Positions 14,669 through 18,652 of a DNA stretch of 18,652 bases are shown here, piece after piece. How positions within the stretch are numbered: position 1 is the first letter of the stretch; each line of letters opens with the position of its first letter. Source of the DNA: Bordetella parapertussis (GTDB taxonomy: Bacteria > Pseudomonadota > Gammaproteobacteria > Burkholderiales > Burkholderiaceae_C); assembly GCA_945873925.1 (NCBI GenBank), contig CAMCES010000031.1, positions 1-18,652 of the forward strand. The letters are read 5' to 3'. The notes below the pieces were generated by a model that saw only the letters and a program-made list of their open reading frames with translations, was not told where the DNA came from and did not search any database. Made by a program: the position numbers and the translations under genes.

Positions 14669-15871
14669 TCAAACCCGCTCAATCACCACCGCAATCCCCT
14701 GCCCCACGCCAATGCACATGGTGCAAAGCGCATAACGCCCACCGGTGGCGTGCAGCCGGTTGATGGCGGTGGTGGCCAATCGAGCGCCGGATGCGCCCAG
14801 CGGGTGGCCCAAAGCGATCGCGCCGCCCCAAGCATTCACACGCGGGTCATCGTCTTGCAAGCCCAACAACCGCAGCACCGCCAAGCCTTGCGCGGCGAAA
14901 GCTTCGTTGAGCTCAATCACATCCATTTGCGCCAGCGTCAAACCGGTCTGAGCCAGTAGTTTGAGCGTGGCGGGTGCCGGGCCAATGCCCATGACCCTTG
15001 GGGCCACTCCCGCTGTGGCCATACCCACCACCCGAGCCTTGGGCGTGAGGCCATGTTTGACAGCGTCTGCTTCGCTGGCCAGCAGCAAGGCGCAAGCGCC
15101 ATCGTTCACGCCAGAAGCATTGCCCGCGGTCACGGTGCCGTCGGGGCGCACCACGCCTTTGAGCTTGGCCAGCGCTTCCAGGCTGGTGGCGCGGGGGTGC
15201 TCATCGGTGTCCACCACCACAGCGTCGCCCTTTTTTTGCGGGATGGTCACTGGGCAAATCTCGCGCGACAAGTGACCGGCTTGGATCGCCGCCACCGCCC
15301 GCAACTGGCTGTTCAAGGCCATCAAATCCTGCGCTTCGCGCTCGATCTTGTAGTCGGTGGCAACGTTCTCGGCCGTCTCAGGCATCGAGTCCACGCCGTA
15401 CTTGTCTTTCATCAGCTTGTTGACAAAGCGCCAGCCAATGGTGGTGTCATGAACCGCGTTGGCACGGCTGAAGGCGGTTTCGGCTTTGGGCATCACGAAG
15501 GGCGCACGGCTCATGCTTTCCACGCCGCCGGCAATCATCAAGCCCGCCTCGCCCGCTTTGATGGCGCGTGCCGCCGTGCCCACTGCGTCCAGGCCCGAGC
15601 CGCACAAGCGGTTGATCGTGGCGCCAGGCACTTCCAGCGGCAAACCGGCCAACAAGCTGCTCATGCGGGCCACGTTGCGGTTGTCTTCACCGGCTTGGTT
15701 GGCACAGCCATACAGCACATCGGTCACCGCGGCCCAGTCGACATATGGGTTGCGGACCATCAAGGCTTTGAGGGGAATCGCCCCTAAGTCGTCGGTGCGC
15801 ACACTGCTCAAGGCACCACCATAGCGGCCAAAGGGGGTGCGGATCGCGTCACAGATATAGGCGTGGCTCAT
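14669..15871 (-). CDS. pcaF: 3-oxoadipyl-CoA thiolase (PcaF type)
   Basis: PcaF cleaves 3-oxoadipyl-CoA with CoA to succinyl-CoA and acetyl-CoA, the last step of the beta-ketoadipate pathway; the phenylacetate enzyme PaaJ does the same. The protein is 400 residues. The nucleophile Cys90 is in RLCGSGLDA; ELNEAFAAQGLAVLR, GGAIALGHPLGASG (His) and CTMCIGVGQG (catalytic Cys) complete the site. PcaF-specific wording includes YGCANQAGEDNRNVARM, MSRAPFVM and DTTIGWRFVN, and the protein looks much closer to PcaF than to general acetyl-CoA acetyltransferases. ATG 15871 is chosen because the family N-terminus begins there. No pcaI/pcaJ or paa genes are adjacent, so the pathway is inferred from sequence only. 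It is divergent from the DUF1841 gene across 30 bases. Confidence 0.92.
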   Translation of the reverse strand: MSHAYICDAIRTPFGRYGGALSSVRTDDLGAIPLKALMVRNPYVDWAAVTDVLYGCANQAGEDNRNVARMSSLLAGLPLEVPGATINRLCGSGLDAVGTAARAIKAGEAGLMIAGGVESMSRAPFVMPKAETAFSRANAVHDTTIGWRFVNKLMKDKYGVDSMPETAENVATDYKIEREAQDLMALNSQLRAVAAIQAGHLSREICPVTIPQKKGDAVVVDTDEHPRATSLEALAKLKGVVRPDGTVTAGNASGVNDGACALLLASEADAVKHGLTPKARVVGMATAGVAPRVMGIGPAPATLKLLAQTGLTLAQMDVIELNEAFAAQGLAVLRLLGLQDDDPRVNAWGGAIALGHPLGASGARLATTAINRLHATGGRYALCTMCIGVGQGIAVVIERV

Positions 15872-15901
15872 GGCATTTTTCTTGGTTGACAATCGGCAGC
15901 T

Positions 15902-16336
15902 ATGTTCAGCCCTTCTCAGGACGATGTCCGCCGCTTCTTCTGTCAAGTCTATGCCAAGCAACAAGCGCGTTCTTTGATTGACGCGCTGGAAGTGTTGGCC
16001 GGTGAATGGGTGGCCGAACACCCCGAATACCATGCGGTGCTGACCGATGAAGCCAGCGCCTTGGCGCAGCAGTTCACTGGCGAGGATGGCCAAAGCAACC
16101 CTTTTTTGCACCTGTCCATGCATTTGTCCATCAGCGAACAGTGCTCGATCGACCAACCACGTGGCATCCGCCAAGCGGTGGAGCTGTTGGCCTCCAGGCG
16201 GGAAGACCTGCACGACGCCCACCATGAGGTGATGGAATGCCTGGGAACCATGCTATGGGAAAGCCAGCGAAGCGGCCGCCCCCCTGACGGGCAGGCTTAC
16301 ATAGACGCGGTGCAACGCCGCGCTACCCGCGACTGA
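15902..16336 (+). CDS. DUF1841 family protein
   Basis: The 144-residue soluble protein matches the DUF1841 family I know from beta- and gammaproteobacteria. It begins MFSPSQDDVRRFFCQVYAK, and has EHPEYHAVL, NPFLHLSMHLSISEQCSID (the most conserved block), HDAHHEVMECLGTMLWESQR and PPDGQAYIDAV. Its conserved His and Glu residues, with HH in the last helix, could bind a metal, but no function is established. The gene stands alone, divergent from the thiolase gene and ended by a terminator at 16354. Confidence 0.9.
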   Translation: MFSPSQDDVRRFFCQVYAKQQARSLIDALEVLAGEWVAEHPEYHAVLTDEASALAQQFTGEDGQSNPFLHLSMHLSISEQCSIDQPRGIRQAVELLASRREDLHDAHHEVMECLGTMLWESQRSGRPPDGQAYIDAVQRRATRD

Positions 16337-16353
16337 ATCAGGTCAACGCCCAC

Positions 16354-16380
16354 AAAAAAGCCCGCGAGAAGCGGGCTTTT
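16354..16380. terminator. Bidirectional rho-independent terminator between DUF1841 and cytochrome c genes
   Basis: AAAAAAGCCCGC, GAGAA loop, GCGGGCTTTT: a 6-bp GC stem with A and T tracts. It lies between the DUF1841 stop (16336) and the convergent cytochrome c stop (16399), so it serves both. Confidence 0.9.
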
Positions 16381-16398
16381 GTTTGAAACGCTGATGTT

Positions 16399-17058
16399 TC
16401 AGCGGAACTTGGACTGGGAAACGGTCTTGAGTTCGCCTTGTTGCTTGGCAATGTAGGCCGAAATTTCTTTCAATTCGGCCAAGGTGAATTGCTTGGCAAT
16501 GCCACCCATCACACCGTTGTTGCGGCCCCAAGTGGCTTGGTTTTCAACCTTGTAAGACTTGAGCGCGATGTAGAGATAGTCTTTGTATTGACCTGCGATT
16601 TTGGGGTAGCCAGGCACCATCGGTTTGTTGTAGTTGGCACCATGGCAAGAGGCACATGCGCCCTTGGCCAGCAACTCGGCCACTTTGCCTTTGGGTTCGG
16701 CCGCTTTATCAGGCAGCGTGGCTGCTGGGTCTTTGCCATGGGACTCATAGTAGGCGGCAATGTCGGCCATGTCCTTGGCTGAGAGTGGCGCTGAAACACT
16801 GCGCATGGTGGGGTGCTTGCGGTCGCCTTTTTGGTAGGCATTCAAGGCAGACACGATGTAGCTGGCGCTTTGGCCGGAAATCATGGGGACTTTGTAAACC
16901 TCGGGGAAAGAGGCTTGGTAGCCTTTGATGCCGTGACATCCAATGCACAAAGCGATTTTGGATTCGCCTGCTTTGGCGTCGCCCGCTTCTTGCGTTTGGG
17001 CAAAAGAGGTCGCGCAAGCGACAACCATTAAAAAGGCCGACGTGATGTAATTTTTCAT
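16399..17058 (-). CDS. Dihaem cytochrome c4-like protein
   Basis: Cytochromes c4 are periplasmic electron carriers with two class I domains and often feed terminal oxidases. The precursor is 219 residues with a signal peptide (about 1-20, cleavage after SFA likely). Haem 1 is CIGCH (38-42) with Met85 as probable axial ligand (RKHPTMRS); haem 2 is CASCH (135-139) with Met184 (NNGVMGGIA). The two halves are similar in layout, both having an ISGQ/IAGQ plus Tyr and Leu segment after the haem motif, as in c4. ATG 17058 is chosen because a signal peptide begins there. It is monocistronic, and divergent from the MoxR gene. Donation to the ctaC haem c domain is plausible but inferred. Confidence 0.92.
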   Translation of the reverse strand: MKNYITSAFLMVVACATSFAQTQEAGDAKAGESKIALCIGCHGIKGYQASFPEVYKVPMISGQSASYIVSALNAYQKGDRKHPTMRSVSAPLSAKDMADIAAYYESHGKDPAATLPDKAAEPKGKVAELLAKGACASCHGANYNKPMVPGYPKIAGQYKDYLYIALKSYKVENQATWGRNNGVMGGIAKQFTLAELKEISAYIAKQQGELKTVSQSKFR

Positions 17059-17082
17059 TTTGGAAAGACAATCATTAAAAAC

Positions 17083-17104
17083 TCGCGTGATTATATCGAC
17101 GCGA
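17083..17104 (-). promoter_or_regulatory. Possible -10 element of the cytochrome c gene inside an inverted repeat
   Basis: On the minus strand TATAAT lies at 17095-17090, which would place the transcript start near 17083, about 25 bases before the ATG; no convincing -35 is seen. The -10 lies between the arms of an inverted repeat, TCGCGT (17083-17088) and ACGCGA (17099-17104), separated by ten bases. Six-base arms at one fixed spacing arise several times by chance in a window this size, so an operator is only a possibility. Confidence 0.3.
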
Positions 17105-17144
17105 TTTGTCAGCTTCGTGTCGGAAAACCTCAAGGGCTTGTTAC

Positions 17145-17999
17145 ATGAAATTTGCAGGATCGGAAAAATATGTTGCCACACAAGACCTGATGCTGGCGGT
17201 CAACGCCGCCATCACCTTGAAGCGGCCCTTGCTGGTCAAGGGCGAACCGGGCACCGGCAAAACCATGTTGGCCGAAGAAGTGGCGCAGTCTTTGGGCATG
17301 CCTTTGTTGCAGTGGCACGTGAAGTCCACCACCAAGGCGCAGCAAGGCTTGTATGAATATGACGCGGTGAGTCGTCTGCGCGACAGCCAAATGGCCGACC
17401 TCGATGGCGGCGAGCGGGTGAAGAACATCGAGAACTACATCATCAAAGGCGTGCTCTGGCAGGCCTTCACCGCCACCGAACCCGTGGCGCTGCTCATTGA
17501 CGAGATCGACAAAGCCGACATTGAATTTCCCAACGACTTGCTGCGCGAACTCGACCGCATGGAGTTTTATTGCTATGAAACCCGCGAGTTGATCAAAGCG
17601 CAAACCCGCCCGCTGGTGTTCATCACCTCGAACAACGAAAAAGAACTGCCGGATGCGTTTTTGCGACGCTGTTTTTTCCACTACATCAAGTTCCCTGAAG
17701 CCGACACCATGCGGCAAATTATTGATGTGCACTTCCCCAACCTGAAAAAAGATCTGTTGGCCGCCGCCCTGAAAACCTTCTACGACGTGCGCGGCTTGCC
17801 GGGCTTGAAGAAAAAGCCCTCCACCTCTGAACTGTTGGACTGGCTCAAACTGCTGGTGGCCGAAGACATTCCCCTGGCCGCCCTGCAAACCCAGGACGAC
17901 AAAGTGGCTGTGCCGCCACTGGTGGGTGCGCTGCTGAAAAACGAGCAAGACGTGACCCTGTTTGAAAAACTGGTGTTCATGCAAAGCCGCAACCGCTAA
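17145..17999 (+). CDS. MoxR-family AAA+ ATPase
   Basis: MoxR ATPases are chaperone-like AAA+ proteins that act with VWA-domain partners, often in maturing metalloenzymes. The protein is 284 residues. Walker A is GEPGTGKT (33-40), Walker B LLIDEID (116-122), sensor 1 is in FITSNNEKELPDAF, and Arg174-Arg175 are candidate finger residues. A longer insert between Walker A and B (HVKSTTKAQQGLYEYDAVSRL) and the C-terminal KKKPSTSELLDWLKLL fit the subgroup paired with CoxE-like proteins. ATG 17145 has CAAGGG (17131-17136) eight bases upstream; the extra upstream frame to 17106 has no such support. The partner follows after nine bases. Confidence 0.93.
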   Translation: MKFAGSEKYVATQDLMLAVNAAITLKRPLLVKGEPGTGKTMLAEEVAQSLGMPLLQWHVKSTTKAQQGLYEYDAVSRLRDSQMADLDGGERVKNIENYIIKGVLWQAFTATEPVALLIDEIDKADIEFPNDLLRELDRMEFYCYETRELIKAQTRPLVFITSNNEKELPDAFLRRCFFHYIKFPEADTMRQIIDVHFPNLKKDLLAAALKTFYDVRGLPGLKKKPSTSELLDWLKLLVAEDIPLAALQTQDDKVAVPPLVGALLKNEQDVTLFEKLVFMQSRNR

Positions 18000-18008
18000 A
18001 GCCCAGCC

Positions 18009-18652
18009 ATGCTGATCGACTTCTTCTACACCCTGAGAGCCGCCAAACTGCCGGTGTCTGTGAAGGAATACCTCACGCTCTTGGAAGCGCTACAAGCCAA
18101 TGTGGTGGGGCCGCAAAGCGAATCGAGCAGCATGGACGATTTCTACCACCTAAGCCGCATGATTTTGGTCAAGGACGAAAAGCATTTCGACAAGTTCGAC
18201 AAAGCCTTTGGTGCGTATTTCAAAGGCGTGGAAATGCTCACCGACTTCACCGCCGATGTGCCCCTCGAGTGGCTGAAGAAAACCCTGGAAAACGAACTCA
18301 CACCCGAACAAAAAGCCGCGATTGAAAAAATGGGCTGGGACGAGCTGATGGAAACCTTGAAGAAGCGCTTGGAAGAACAAAAAGAGCGTCACCAAGGCGG
18401 CAACAAATGGATTGGCACCGGCGGCACCTCGCCGTTTGGCAATGGCGGCTACAACCCGCAAGGCATCCGCATTGGCGGTAAAGGCGGCGGCAAAAGCGCT
18501 GTGAAGGTGTGGGAGCAACGGGCCTACCAAGACTATGACGACAGCATCGAGTTGGGCACCCGCAACATCAAAGTGGCGCTGCGCCGACTGCGCCGCTTTG
18601 CCCGCGAAGGCGCGGAAGACGAGTTCGATTTGGACAACACCATCCGCAGCAC
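18009..18652 (+). CDS. CoxE-like VWA domain protein (3' truncated by window edge)
   Basis: Translation from ATG 18009, nine bases after the ATPase stop, is open to the end of the window (214 codons). It begins MLIDFFYTLRAAKLPVSVKEY, the usual start of CoxE-like VWA proteins paired with MoxR ATPases. A charged helical stretch follows (about 108-135), then a glycine-rich linker (GGNKWIGTGGTSPFGNGGYN and GGKGGGKS, about 136-165), and RAYQDYDDSIELGTRNIKVALRRLRRFAREG. The VWA fold with its metal-binding DxSxS site should lie beyond the window. The name CoxE comes from carbon monoxide dehydrogenase clusters and has no relation to the cytochrome oxidase cox genes nearby. Function here is unknown. 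Confidence 0.88.
   Translation, partial: MLIDFFYTLRAAKLPVSVKEYLTLLEALQANVVGPQSESSSMDDFYHLSRMILVKDEKHFDKFDKAFGAYFKGVEMLTDFTADVPLEWLKKTLENELTPEQKAAIEKMGWDELMETLKKRLEEQKERHQGGNKWIGTGGTSPFGNGGYNPQGIRIGGKGGGKSAVKVWEQRAYQDYDDSIELGTRNIKVALRRLRRFAREGAEDEFDLDNTIRS

Noticed and set aside
17130..17984. A 284-codon open frame on the minus strand opposite the MoxR gene
   Set aside because: The coding strand has clear Walker motifs and a ribosome binding site; the antisense frame is a by-product of codon bias.
1..18652. CRISPR arrays, tRNA or rRNA genes, insertion sequences, long direct repeats
   Set aside because: Nothing of the kind was found on reading through; all stretches are filled by conserved single-copy genes and short intergenic gaps. 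I could not run a formal repeat or tRNA search.

Overview
The window looks like a chromosomal segment of a betaproteobacterium of the order Burkholderiales, most likely family Comamonadaceae. This rests on gene order, on the diagnostic small families (DUF2970, DUF2909, DUF1841), on a cytochrome-c-fused oxidase subunit II, and on a PcaF and a BioC-like protein of the type I know from that group; the genus is not determined. There is no sign of mobile DNA, CRISPR, rRNA or tRNA. Coding density is very high and no gene-free stretch exceeds about 125 bases.

Layout. (1) 1-1934, plus strand: the 3' part of ftsY (signal-recognition-particle receptor), then rpoH (heat-shock sigma factor) behind a perfect CIRCE operator and followed by its own terminator. 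(2) 2005-10930, minus strand except for one small gene: a complete aa3-type cytochrome c oxidase locus, read from right to left as ctaC(coxB)-ctaD(coxA)-ctaG-DUF2970-ctaE(coxC), then surF1-thioredoxin-like gene-ctaA-ctaB-sco. A small DUF2909 membrane gene (6082-6309) runs the other way between the two halves and shares a bidirectional terminator with ctaE. Four gene junctions here are exact 4-base ATGA stop/start overlaps. (3) 11035-13215: a BioC-like methyltransferase (minus), divergent from comF and trmL (plus). (4) 13264-14609: a MaoC-like hydratase (minus), divergent from a ferredoxin-NADP reductase, fpr (plus). (5) 14669-16336: a PcaF-type thiolase (minus), divergent from a DUF1841 gene (plus). 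(6) 16399-17058: a dihaem cytochrome c4-like protein (minus), divergent from a MoxR-family AAA+ ATPase and the start of a CoxE-like VWA partner (plus), which runs off the window.

How it fits together. Region 2 carries the oxidase structural subunits I, II and III and nearly the whole assembly kit: haem O and haem A synthesis (ctaB, ctaA), CuB insertion (ctaG), CuA metallation (sco, and probably the thioredoxin-like protein beside it) and SURF1. The cytochrome c4-like protein of region 6 is a plausible electron donor to the haem-c-bearing subunit II. The MoxR/VWA pair resembles ATPase/co-chaperone pairs used for metallocentre maturation, but its target cannot be read from this sequence.

Nothing here is clearly an undescribed system. 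The points most worth a second look are the CIRCE-controlled rpoH, the Sco-like CxxxC protein between surF1 and ctaA, the opposed DUF2909 gene splitting the cox locus, and the MoxR/CoxE-like pair beside a cytochrome c4.
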